Program-made: the position numbers and the translations under genes
Source of the DNA: Bdellovibrionaceae bacterium UBA1609
GTDB lineage: Bacteria > Bdellovibrionota > Bdellovibrionia > Bdellovibrionales > UBA1609
DNA: 64,000 nucleotides
Reading direction: 5' to 3'
Assembly: GCA_002321895.1 (NCBI GenBank)
Contig: DCMZ01000008.1
Location: 124,001 to 188,000 of the forward strand
Notes under the pieces: model-generated
What the model was told of the DNA's origin: nothing
Seen by the model: only the letters and a program-made list of their open reading frames with translations
Database searches by the model: none
In this document: positions 33,813-41,623 of the stretch, one piece after another
Position numbering within the stretch: position 1 is the stretch's first letter
How the letters are laid out: each line of letters starts with the position of its first letter

Positions 33813-34877
33813 ATGTCAAATAAGTTACAAAGCCGACTTCATTTTCTAAGCAAACTACCACCTAAGAAATTTTGGCTGGAGGATTTGGGTTTATTTCCTG
33901 AATCCACGGTTTTGATAGTTGATAAAAAGCTAAGAGATGCTCCTCAAGTGAAGAGTTTAGCGAAAATATTTAATTGTATAATCTATGTAAGTGGCGGTGA
34001 AAAGGTAAAGGCATTTTCAGAGGTTGAGAGGCTGGCCGAGAAAATTTTGGATTTTAAAGGTCTAGTTCAAAACGTGAAGCAGATGGCAATTATATCAATT
34101 GGCGGAGGAAGTATTGGTGACGCCATTGGCTTTTTAGCGAGCATATATAAGCGGGGAGTTCGATGGGTGAATATACCCACCACTTGGTTATCAGTTGTAG
34201 ACTCTGCGCATGGGGGCAAAACGGCTGTTAATGTAAAGGGATTAAAGAATCAATTGGGGCAATTCTATTCGCCCTCTGATGTGGTTATCAGCCAGCCATT
34301 ACTTTCGACACTCCCGAAATCTCTAGCTATGGATGCTATGGGGGAAGTGGCTAAAACCGTTTTACTTAAGCCGGATGATTTTAAAGATCTATTGCTGGAT
34401 AGGAAGCCTTGGACTGGTGACACTATTTGGAAGGCGTTACCTCAACTGATCGATATAAAGTTAGATATCGTAAAACAGGATCCCTTTGAAGATAAAAAGA
34501 TTAGGTATCTTCTCAACTGGGGTCATACCTTTGGTCATATTTTTGAAGGTCAGCTTGGTAAGTCTCATGGGCAGTGTGTGGGGCAGGGCCTTTTGTATGA
34601 AATTTATCTGTCGCATTTGATGGGTAAACTGAGTGAGTCGGAAGTGGATAGGTATTTTAGGATTTTAAATGAATCTTTCTCCATCAAGCCGGAGAAGTGG
34701 GCTTCAAGTTTATCTAAATCTAAATTTTTAAGATGGGCTAAAAATGATAAAAAGGCAAACTCGGAAGATAAAGTGAATATCGTAATTGCAAAAAACCAAG
34801 CCAAATTTATGGTTGTACCCATTTCTGTGGACAGTTTGTGGGACACTTATAAAAACTTTACGAGCGGACATTTCTAG
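33813..34877 (+). CDS. aroB: 3-Dehydroquinate synthase
   Basis: A 354-residue DHQ synthase. NAD-binding GGGSIGD, PTTWL with VDSAHGGKTAVN, and the zinc ligands (Glu in MGEVAK, His in GHTFGH, His in HGQCV) are all present. It turns DAHP into 3-dehydroquinate, step 2 of the shikimate pathway. It is first of three tightly packed genes: only two bases separate it from aroA. Minor changes from the usual motifs (Trp in PTTWL, SAHGG) are noted but do not hit catalytic residues. Confidence 0.95.
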   Translation: MSNKLQSRLHFLSKLPPKKFWLEDLGLFPESTVLIVDKKLRDAPQVKSLAKIFNCIIYVSGGEKVKAFSEVERLAEKILDFKGLVQNVKQMAIISIGGGSIGDAIGFLASIYKRGVRWVNIPTTWLSVVDSAHGGKTAVNVKGLKNQLGQFYSPSDVVISQPLLSTLPKSLAMDAMGEVAKTVLLKPDDFKDLLLDRKPWTGDTIWKALPQLIDIKLDIVKQDPFEDKKIRYLLNWGHTFGHIFEGQLGKSHGQCVGQGLLYEIYLSHLMGKLSESEVDRYFRILNESFSIKPEKWASSLSKSKFLRWAKNDKKANSEDKVNIVIAKNQAKFMVVPISVDSLWDTYKNFTSGHF

Positions 34878-34879
34878 GC

Positions 34880-36061
34880 ATGTCGAAGTTCATGTTTGTT
34901 GGGGCCCCACCGTCATCAAAGTCTATAATGAATCGAGCACTTATTGCTAAGAGCTTTTCTCCTTCTTTGAATTTAAATGGCGATAGTAAGTGTGATGACG
35001 TACGACTTATGTATAAGGCCATTGAAGATTTAAAAAACGGTGCGAGAGAGTTTGAGTGTGGGCATGCTGGAACAGTTCTCCGATTTCTAGCACCTCGACT
35101 TGCGCGTGAAAAAGGTGTGTTTCGTTTAAACGGGTCTACGCGCTTGTTTCAACGTCCACAAAAAAGTTTAGAAAAGCTGTTGTTACAGCTTGGAGCCATA
35201 GATATTCAATGGACCGATAATTCTCTCAGTTTCAATTCAGATGGATGGCGACAGATGGGAGATGCACTTCATATTTCAGCGGCAGAGTCCAGCCAGTTTC
35301 TATCCGGGGTTTTGCTAAGTGCTTGGGAACTACCTTTTGATTTAGCATTGGTATTGCCGACAGAGGTGACTTCTGTCAGCTATTTGCAACTGACCTTAGA
35401 GGTTCTAGCTCGATTAGGGATGGATTTAAAGGTGACGGATACGGAAATCATTGTACCCAAAAGTCAGAAGGTGGGAGCATCTACGTTTAATGTAGAGCCT
35501 GATATGAGTAGTGCCTTCGCTTTGGCCGTGGCTGCAGTTCTTGCTGGGGAAATACGATTCAAAGGTATTCCTGATGTTCCGCTACAGCCCGACGGTGTAT
35601 TTTTTGATATTTTAGAGTCTATGGGCGTTGATATTGAATATAGAATTAAGTGGACTCGCTTAGTTAAAACAAAAAAACTGCATGGGGTTGATGTGGATTT
35701 AAGTCATGCTCCCGATTTGTTTCCCGTGTTGGCCGTACTTTGTTGTTTTGCTCAAGGTAGAAGCCGTTTGTTTGGAGCAGAACAGCTTAGATATAAAGAG
35801 TCTAACCGGATTTCAGCTGTGAGCGAGTTATTAACACATCTAATGGTTCGTTTTAAAGAGCTTCCCGATGGCATTGAAATTGAGGGTCCAATGCAAATTC
35901 AAAGGATACCGGAGTTCAATTTTGATACGCAGAATGACCATAGAATGGCCATGGCTGCGGGGCTATTAAAGTTGGCTCATGTGCCAGTTAATATTATCCA
36001 CCCAGAAGTTGTAGATAAGAGCTTTCCAGAGTTCTTCTCAACAATAGGGGTTCAGAATTGA
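34880..36061 (+). CDS. aroA: EPSP synthase
   Basis: A 393-residue 3-phosphoshikimate 1-carboxyvinyltransferase. Motifs in order: SKSIMNRALI, GHAGTVLRFL, SSQFLSGVLL, the catalytic Asp in APDLFPVLAVL, RYKESNRI with its Glu, and NDHRMAMA. It makes EPSP from shikimate 3-phosphate and phosphoenolpyruvate. It lacks some N-terminal length compared with E. coli (427), but active-site residues are kept. Its stop overlaps the start of the following fused gene (TTGA). Confidence 0.96.
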   Translation: MSKFMFVGAPPSSKSIMNRALIAKSFSPSLNLNGDSKCDDVRLMYKAIEDLKNGAREFECGHAGTVLRFLAPRLAREKGVFRLNGSTRLFQRPQKSLEKLLLQLGAIDIQWTDNSLSFNSDGWRQMGDALHISAAESSQFLSGVLLSAWELPFDLALVLPTEVTSVSYLQLTLEVLARLGMDLKVTDTEIIVPKSQKVGASTFNVEPDMSSAFALAVAAVLAGEIRFKGIPDVPLQPDGVFFDILESMGVDIEYRIKWTRLVKTKKLHGVDVDLSHAPDLFPVLAVLCCFAQGRSRLFGAEQLRYKESNRISAVSELLTHLMVRFKELPDGIEIEGPMQIQRIPEFNFDTQNDHRMAMAAGLLKLAHVPVNIIHPEVVDKSFPEFFSTIGVQN

Positions 36062-37845
36062 AGTATTTCTTGGTGGGGCATCGGGGAGTGGGTAAAACCA
36101 CCCTACTTAATGAAGTGGGTAAGCTGGATTCAGAGTTTATTGGTATTGATCTAGATGCTGAGGTCGCAAAGCGTGTTGGTAAATCCATTTTCGAGATTTT
36201 TGAAATGGAAGGGGAGAAACAGTTTAGAAGATACGAAGAGGAAACTCTTCGTCATTGTTTAGCGAATTGTACAGACGAAAAAGACTATCTGATTGCACTA
36301 GGGGCCGGCTACCAGGGTGAGATTCCGGATTCATCTGTGGTGATATGGATACAAAGATCGACAGATGTTGATGGAAGAACATTTTTAGATCGTCCAGACT
36401 GGAGTCGGAGCGAGCTTGGAACAGAGGCTTATATGAGTCGGTTTCCACAGCGTCAGGAATATTATAAAAAGATCTCTGATTTGGAGTGGATGGTTCCTGA
36501 AGGAGTACACAGCCAGTCGGCGAAATCCTTTTTAAACTTTATTAAATCAAATCCTGAGGGGCCCTATGGCGACTTTGATTTCACTTTAGACAATAAGTCT
36601 ATTGAAAATAGTTTTTTAATTCACCGATTGATTCAATTGGGAATTAGAAGATTTGAAATTAGAGATGATCTTATTGAAGAGCTTGTGGCGAAAAAGTTTA
36701 TGGAGAGGGTGGGTGCAGAAAAGATTTTACTCTCTTGTCGAACAGTGAACGGCTGGGGACCAAAACTTTTTGAACGAGTAGGTTTAGTAGATTGGCCAGC
36801 TGAGTGGGGAAAGTGTCCTGAAGAAGTCGATCATATACTTTCTGTTCATGGTAAGGGAAATCAGCTTAAATCTTATTCTAAACTGTTAGTAGAAAATAGG
36901 ACGTCGTTTACAGTGGGATTTAAGCTGGCTCTATCAGTAGAAAGCTTTGAACAGCTTGCAGAGGGACACAAATGGTATCTTGAAGATTCTCAAAGAAGAT
37001 CCTTTCTTCCTATGTCGAAGGAAGGAAGGTGGCAGTGGTATCGCCAGTTGAAAGGTATTTCAATGCAGCTCCACTTTTTACGGTTAGGGTGGGGTCTCGG
37101 TGTTAATGATCAGCCATTGTTCTTTAGCCATCATTTGTATTCAGTTTTACCATTCAAAGAATTTGCAGCAGTCATTGGCGACCCGATTCATCATTCTTGG
37201 ACACCTAGTTTTCAATATGATTATTTTGCCAAGCATGCCATACCCGTAGTGGGAATAAAATTGACTGAAATGGATGTAGACAATGGATTTCTAAACTGGC
37301 TGCATGAAATCGGATTAAAATTTGCCGCAGTGACCAGTCCTATAAAGAAAAGAGTCTATGATTGGGTTGAGAATCATAAAAATAGTAAAGTGATTGGCGA
37401 GGCCTATGGGAGCAGTGTGAACACCTTGTTGTGGAAGGGCGGAGAAGTTGCTGCTACTAATACGGACGCTGTTGGTTTCCAAGCCCTTGTTGCCGAACAC
37501 GTAGCTGGTAAAGTAGCGGTTTGGGGAGGTGGAGGCACTGAAGGTATTATCCGGGAGTCCATTCCTAAAGCTATATTTTACTCGGCAAGATCAGGAGCAC
37601 CTAGGGGAGATAGAGTTTCTATGGAAGAGCCCGATTTAGTGGTATGGGCGGTAGGAGCACAGCATTTAGATTCAATTCAGTGGCCACCAAAGCACTGGAA
37701 ACCTGGAGTCGTTATTGATTTAAATTATTCAGAAAACTCTCCGGGTCGGGAGTATGCTAAAAAAAGTGGAGCCGAGTATATAAGCGGCTCCGAAATGTTT
37801 AAGCATCAAGGCTTAGCTCAGCAGCAGTTTTGGGAACTACAGTAA
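36058..37845 (+). CDS. aroKDE: Trifunctional shikimate kinase / type I dehydroquinase / shikimate dehydrogenase
   Basis: One open 595-residue frame holds three pathway domains. Residues 1-165: shikimate kinase with P-loop GHRGVGKTT, the acidic DLDAE and FLDRP. Residues 169-365: type I dehydroquinase (AroD) with FDFTLDN and FEIR strands, His264 (SVHGK) and Schiff-base Lys289 (GFKLAL), and a late Arg in EGRWQWYRQ. Residues 369-595: shikimate dehydrogenase with GDPIHHSWTP, TSPIKK and NTDAVGF. The domains come in the order of the C-terminal part of eukaryotic AROM. TTG 36058 has AGGGG eight bases before it and overlaps aroA. The shikimate-kinase GxGx region is degenerate (GAGYQGE), so activity of that domain needs proof. 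Confidence 0.9.
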   Translation: MKYFLVGHRGVGKTTLLNEVGKLDSEFIGIDLDAEVAKRVGKSIFEIFEMEGEKQFRRYEEETLRHCLANCTDEKDYLIALGAGYQGEIPDSSVVIWIQRSTDVDGRTFLDRPDWSRSELGTEAYMSRFPQRQEYYKKISDLEWMVPEGVHSQSAKSFLNFIKSNPEGPYGDFDFTLDNKSIENSFLIHRLIQLGIRRFEIRDDLIEELVAKKFMERVGAEKILLSCRTVNGWGPKLFERVGLVDWPAEWGKCPEEVDHILSVHGKGNQLKSYSKLLVENRTSFTVGFKLALSVESFEQLAEGHKWYLEDSQRRSFLPMSKEGRWQWYRQLKGISMQLHFLRLGWGLGVNDQPLFFSHHLYSVLPFKEFAAVIGDPIHHSWTPSFQYDYFAKHAIPVVGIKLTEMDVDNGFLNWLHEIGLKFAAVTSPIKKRVYDWVENHKNSKVIGEAYGSSVNTLLWKGGEVAATNTDAVGFQALVAEHVAGKVAVWGGGGTEGIIRESIPKAIFYSARSGAPRGDRVSMEEPDLVVWAVGAQHLDSIQWPPKHWKPGVVIDLNYSENSPGREYAKKSGAEYISGSEMFKHQGLAQQQFWELQ

Positions 37846-37865
37846 AGCCTTATTGCTAGTTGATT

Positions 37866-38318
37866 CTACTTAGCCATGCTTTCTAATTCAGCTTCTACTT
37901 CTTGCTGGATAGAGCCAAATCTTTTTCCGTCGTAAGATTTAAATTTTAGTCGATTGACTTCATCAGAAAGGTCTTCCCTGTATGGATTATGTCGTTTGTA
38001 CTTAACGATTTCATACTCATATTTTTTAAAATCTACCCGTCGAATATTTGTATTATTATTCTTAGTATTTTCGCCATTAGAATTTGAGTCGAAGTTCAAT
38101 GAGTCTTTTCTCAATTGTTTGCGTTTACGCAATTCTTCAAAGTGTTTGGCCTGAAGTTTTGGGTCAGGAAGTACGGGATCAACAGTTTTACTAACACCAG
38201 ATCTGACATTCAGGGCTGCGAGTTCACCCATCTTACTGCCAAGATCGTCACTTAAGAACAATCCAACGGCAACGATCACAACGACCAGACCAACCTTTAG
38301 TGCATTTGATGAACTCAC
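37866..38318 (-). CDS. Single-span membrane protein of unknown function
   Basis: A 150-residue protein with one N-terminal hydrophobic segment (about residues 8-26) and a highly charged rest, including an Asn/Ser-rich stretch (residues about 75-95) that looks flexible. It is either an exported protein with an uncleaved anchor or a signal peptide. No family recognised. GTG 38318 has GAGGAG about eight bases upstream. It lies convergent to the fused shikimate gene. Confidence 0.7.
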   Translation of the reverse strand: MSSSNALKVGLVVVIVAVGLFLSDDLGSKMGELAALNVRSGVSKTVDPVLPDPKLQAKHFEELRKRKQLRKDSLNFDSNSNGENTKNNNTNIRRVDFKKYEYEIVKYKRHNPYREDLSDEVNRLKFKSYDGKRFGSIQQEVEAELESMAK

Positions 38319-38385
38319 TCTTGTATCTCCTCTTTATACCCAGAAATCTCTGAGGGTGAAATATTCAATTGTCTATATAAGGAGC

Positions 38386-38401
38386 AAACGGCATGCCGTT
38401 T
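38386..38401. promoter_or_regulatory. 16-bp perfect palindrome
   Basis: AAACGGCATGCCGTTT is fully symmetrical and lies about 70 bases ahead of the GTG at 38318 on that gene's 5' side, so it is a likely operator. The surrounding interval (38319-38610) contains no gene. Confidence 0.4.
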
Positions 38402-38542
38402 TAGAACGTATCAGTTGTATCTGATCGATATATTTTAGACAGGTGTAGGGAAAATAGTGTTCTATTGAGAGGCAATCTGGCCATGAAACCGGAATTAAAT
38501 GATTTTCAGCAAAGGGGCACCCACTGGAAGTGTCTCAGGAGT

Positions 38543-38561
38543 ATGTCTCTAAATGAGACAT
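38543..38561 (-). terminator. Hairpin after hybrid kinase gene
   Basis: A 7-bp stem (38543-38549 with 38555-38561, loop TAAAT) stands about 50 bases after the stop of the minus-strand hybrid kinase. No T run follows, so termination is uncertain. Confidence 0.3.
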
Positions 38562-38610
38562 CGACATATGGGATCGAGAAAGGAGCGAGAGCCAAAAGGT
38601 CTCTGTAGAG

Positions 38611-40461
38611 TTATGAGTTTAAGTATTTAACCACCGAGGAGATGAGAACATCAGCTTTGACGGGTTTAGTAATAAGTCCATTGAATCCAGCGGCGGCCAT
38701 TTTATCTTTTTCTTCTTTCATTCCATGGGCTGTAAGAGCAACAATGGGGCTGGAAAAAGAACTGTTTTTAATTTCGTCTAGAGTTTCGTAGCCATCCTTG
38801 CCGGGCATTTGAATATCCAATAAGACAAGGTCAAACTTCATACTGTTAATCTTCTCTAGAGCTTGGAATCCATCGTAAGCTAATTCAACCGAAGCCCCTG
38901 CGGCAGTGAGGTTCATTTTAAAAAGCCTTGCATTTTCCTTTGCATCATCGACGACTAATAGCTTTCTGCCTTTAAGTAAATTCTCATCATCTGTTGAGAT
39001 GGATTCCTGTTCAGCCACGCCAGTCGAAAGGAATTTCATATAGTCACTCCCACTTACAGGAGGAGACTCTATCTCCACTTGGAATGTTGTTCCTACGCCA
39101 GGTCTGGAGCCAGCAATGACTACATCACCGCCCATTTGTTTTGCTAGACTCTTTGAAAGAACAAGTCCTAAACCAGTTCCTCCAAATTGCCTTTTCCCCG
39201 AATTATCTATTTGTTCGAAGGGGCGAAATAGCTTTGTTCGACTCGCTTCAGAAATCCCACAACCCGTATCTTTGATAAGGAACTTCAGCTTATTGTATCG
39301 GTTGTCAAATTCCACAATGAGCTCAACATAACCTTTTTCCGTAAATTTGATAGCATTGCCAATGATATTGAATAGTATCTGCTTAAGTCTTTTAGCATCT
39401 ACGCTTATAACCTTTGGTATCTCTGATCTGTTAATAAAGCGTAAATCAATTTCCTTCTCTTGAGCTTTTACATTGAGGGAGGAGTACACTTCACTTAGAA
39501 GTTGGGGAAGATCCGTGGAGGACCTATCAATTTTCAATTTTCCTGATTCAATTTTCGAAACATCCAATATTTCATCGATAAGGCCCATAAGATGATCAGC
39601 ATTTTTTTTCATGATACGTGAAAAATTTTTTCGATCTTCACGGGAGAGTTTATCTTCATTTTCTAGTTTTTCTGCGTAACCTAAAATTGCAGTCATCGGA
39701 GTTCGGATTTCATGGCTTATATTAGCAATAAACTCACTTCGCGAACGACTGCTTTTCTCTTCTTCTCTAATGGCGTCTTTAAGTTTCTCATGTTGAAACA
39801 GGATTGCTGAATAGACTGGGCGCATTCCAAAAAACCAGGACAAGACGACGCCAAAAAGACATAGAGAGACTAAAATCGAACCCATATTATCTAACTGATT
39901 TATTGATCCTCTATCGATGCGTTCAACTTGTCGATTGGCGAAGGTGAATAAATCAGACACCCCAACTCGAGAGTGATTGGATAAATATTCAATATTTTTT
40001 TTGATATCGTCGTCGGTTAGTTTTTCTTTGGTTCCAAGAATTTTGGCACGATCCAAGTAGGTTTGCATGGCATTGCGAAGACCTTTTTTATCGAGCTCCT
40101 TTTCAAGATCGGAGAATGCAACTGAATCCGTCGCCTTCAAGATTTGGAAAAAGGTTTCATTTTCCTTATGGAGGCTTTTAATGAGAAGGTTGAATTTCAA
40201 TCGTAATTTGTCGTTTTGCTCTTTTGCGAGCTTAGAGTCGAACTGCTCACTGAAAATGGCTATGTCTCTAATGAGAAGAATTTGTTTACTCAGTGCTTTA
40301 TGAAGTTGATTCATATTTTCTTGTTTTTGAATCACGGACTCATGGTAAGACAAAGCTATGGTGGATATGGCTATAATGATAGCAATCCCAATTAGGGAGA
40401 ATAGCGTAAACTTTCTTCGTGTAGTCCTTATCAATTTCTCTGAAGCTAGTATTCTATTCAC
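38611..40461 (-). CDS. Hybrid sensor histidine kinase with receiver domain
   Basis: A 616-residue membrane kinase: first membrane helix at about 19-38, periplasmic sensing region 40-190, second helix at about 193-212, HisKA with phospho-acceptor His250 (HEIRTP), ATPase domain with N-box NAIKF, DTGCGIS and GTGLGL, then a receiver domain with Asp549 (DIQMPG) and Lys in TKPV. It should pass phosphate His250 to Asp549 and on to the HPt protein encoded just ahead of it. The start overlaps the HPt gene by four bases. The signal is unknown. Confidence 0.95.
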   Translation of the reverse strand: MNRILASEKLIRTTRRKFTLFSLIGIAIIIAISTIALSYHESVIQKQENMNQLHKALSKQILLIRDIAIFSEQFDSKLAKEQNDKLRLKFNLLIKSLHKENETFFQILKATDSVAFSDLEKELDKKGLRNAMQTYLDRAKILGTKEKLTDDDIKKNIEYLSNHSRVGVSDLFTFANRQVERIDRGSINQLDNMGSILVSLCLFGVVLSWFFGMRPVYSAILFQHEKLKDAIREEEKSSRSRSEFIANISHEIRTPMTAILGYAEKLENEDKLSREDRKNFSRIMKKNADHLMGLIDEILDVSKIESGKLKIDRSSTDLPQLLSEVYSSLNVKAQEKEIDLRFINRSEIPKVISVDAKRLKQILFNIIGNAIKFTEKGYVELIVEFDNRYNKLKFLIKDTGCGISEASRTKLFRPFEQIDNSGKRQFGGTGLGLVLSKSLAKQMGGDVVIAGSRPGVGTTFQVEIESPPVSGSDYMKFLSTGVAEQESISTDDENLLKGRKLLVVDDAKENARLFKMNLTAAGASVELAYDGFQALEKINSMKFDLVLLDIQMPGKDGYETLDEIKNSSFSSPIVALTAHGMKEEKDKMAAAGFNGLITKPVKADVLISSVVKYLNS

Positions 40462-40790
40462 GGCCTAATGGCTTTCAGTTGTTCCGCTTTATCATCCAGA
40501 TAACTTAGGGCATTTATCAAGTGGGCCTTGCAGTCTTTCTCGAGTTTTTGTTCTGCACTCTTTTCAAGTAGACATCCAATTTTTTCCAGCTGACCAAAGC
40601 CATAAGGGGAGCTGAAACCCTTCCACTTGTGTGCTTGGATTCGAATGGATTCGAAGTCTTGTGCCATCAGAGACGCTCTCAAGATTTTGATCTCGGTAAG
40701 TCTATCTGTAAGAAATTCCTCGACAAATTCCTCGAGTCCCGGAGAGGGTATCTCTTGGCTGTCGCTACTTTGGCTTTGCAAAAAACACAT
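40458..40790 (-). CDS. HPt phosphotransfer protein
   Basis: A 110-residue helical protein with the HPt active-site motif HKWKG (His54, Lys57) in a helix pair. It is likely the carrier between the hybrid kinase and a response regulator, for example the one divergently encoded at 40913. It overlaps the kinase gene by four bases, so both are made together. It is soluble. Confidence 0.85.
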   Translation of the reverse strand: MCFLQSQSSDSQEIPSPGLEEFVEEFLTDRLTEIKILRASLMAQDFESIRIQAHKWKGFSSPYGFGQLEKIGCLLEKSAEQKLEKDCKAHLINALSYLDDKAEQLKAIRP

Positions 40791-40912
40791 CCCATCAAAA
40801 ACTATAAAAATTAGTTATATGTCTCTTTTAGGCTATAATGACTATCATTTTAGCTAGTATTCAGCAATTATTTAAAGTAATTTTGAACTTTTGAAGAAAG
40901 CTTGAGTTGCCT

Positions 40913-41593
40913 ATGCAAACAGTGTTGTTAGTGGAAGATAGCAAAGAAGTATTTACAATGGTCAAGCAGGCCATAGGATCGATTGTTGATCTTCATTGGG
41001 TTGAAAGTATTGATACTGCCCGAGATAAGTTGAACGAAGATCTAAGTTTAATTCTGCTGGATATAGAATTGCCAGATGGTAGTGGCGTCGATTTTTGTAC
41101 TGAAGTGCAAGCGTCCTTTCCTGATTTACCCATTTTCTTTTTAACATCACATGATGACCTATCTGATAAAGTCTTAGGATTTTCCGCTGGCGCGGACGAC
41201 TATATAACCAAACCCTTTCAGCCATTAGAGCTAAAAGCACGAGTGGAATCGCGTTTGAAGAAAGAAGCGACGAGAAAACAAAGCACTGAATTGCTAAAAT
41301 GGGTTGAAATAGAAATTGATAAGAATTGCCAAGAAGTGAAGATACTCAATGAAGGAGTTTACGAAAAGATCGACCTTACGGCTCTTGAGTTTAAACTTCT
41401 CACGTACTTTGCGGGGCAAGAAGGACATGTAATTCCCAGAGATAAAGTGCTCGATGACATTTGGGGAAAAGACGTCCATATTTATTCCAGATCTGTAGAT
41501 ACCCATGTGAGTAAATTACGGAAAAAGCTGGGTCCCGTATCTCATATCATTCAGTCTGTTCATGGTGCTGGTTATAAATTCTCACCCTCATAA
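40913..41593 (+). CDS. OmpR-type response regulator
   Basis: Residues 1-120 form a receiver domain with the acidic pair ED at 8-9, phospho-acceptor Asp50 and Lys in TKPF. The C-terminal part is a winged-helix DNA-binding domain with VDTHVSKLRKKLG and GAGYKF. ATG 40913 is preferred over TTG 40907. The divergent kinase and HPt genes lie about 120 bases away and the isomerase gene follows after 30 bases, so it is likely co-transcribed with it and might regulate it. Confidence 0.93.
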   Translation: MQTVLLVEDSKEVFTMVKQAIGSIVDLHWVESIDTARDKLNEDLSLILLDIELPDGSGVDFCTEVQASFPDLPIFFLTSHDDLSDKVLGFSAGADDYITKPFQPLELKARVESRLKKEATRKQSTELLKWVEIEIDKNCQEVKILNEGVYEKIDLTALEFKLLTYFAGQEGHVIPRDKVLDDIWGKDVHIYSRSVDTHVSKLRKKLGPVSHIIQSVHGAGYKFSPS

Positions 41594-41623
41594 TAGTAGA
41601 ATAGAAATTTCAGAAGGGCAGTG

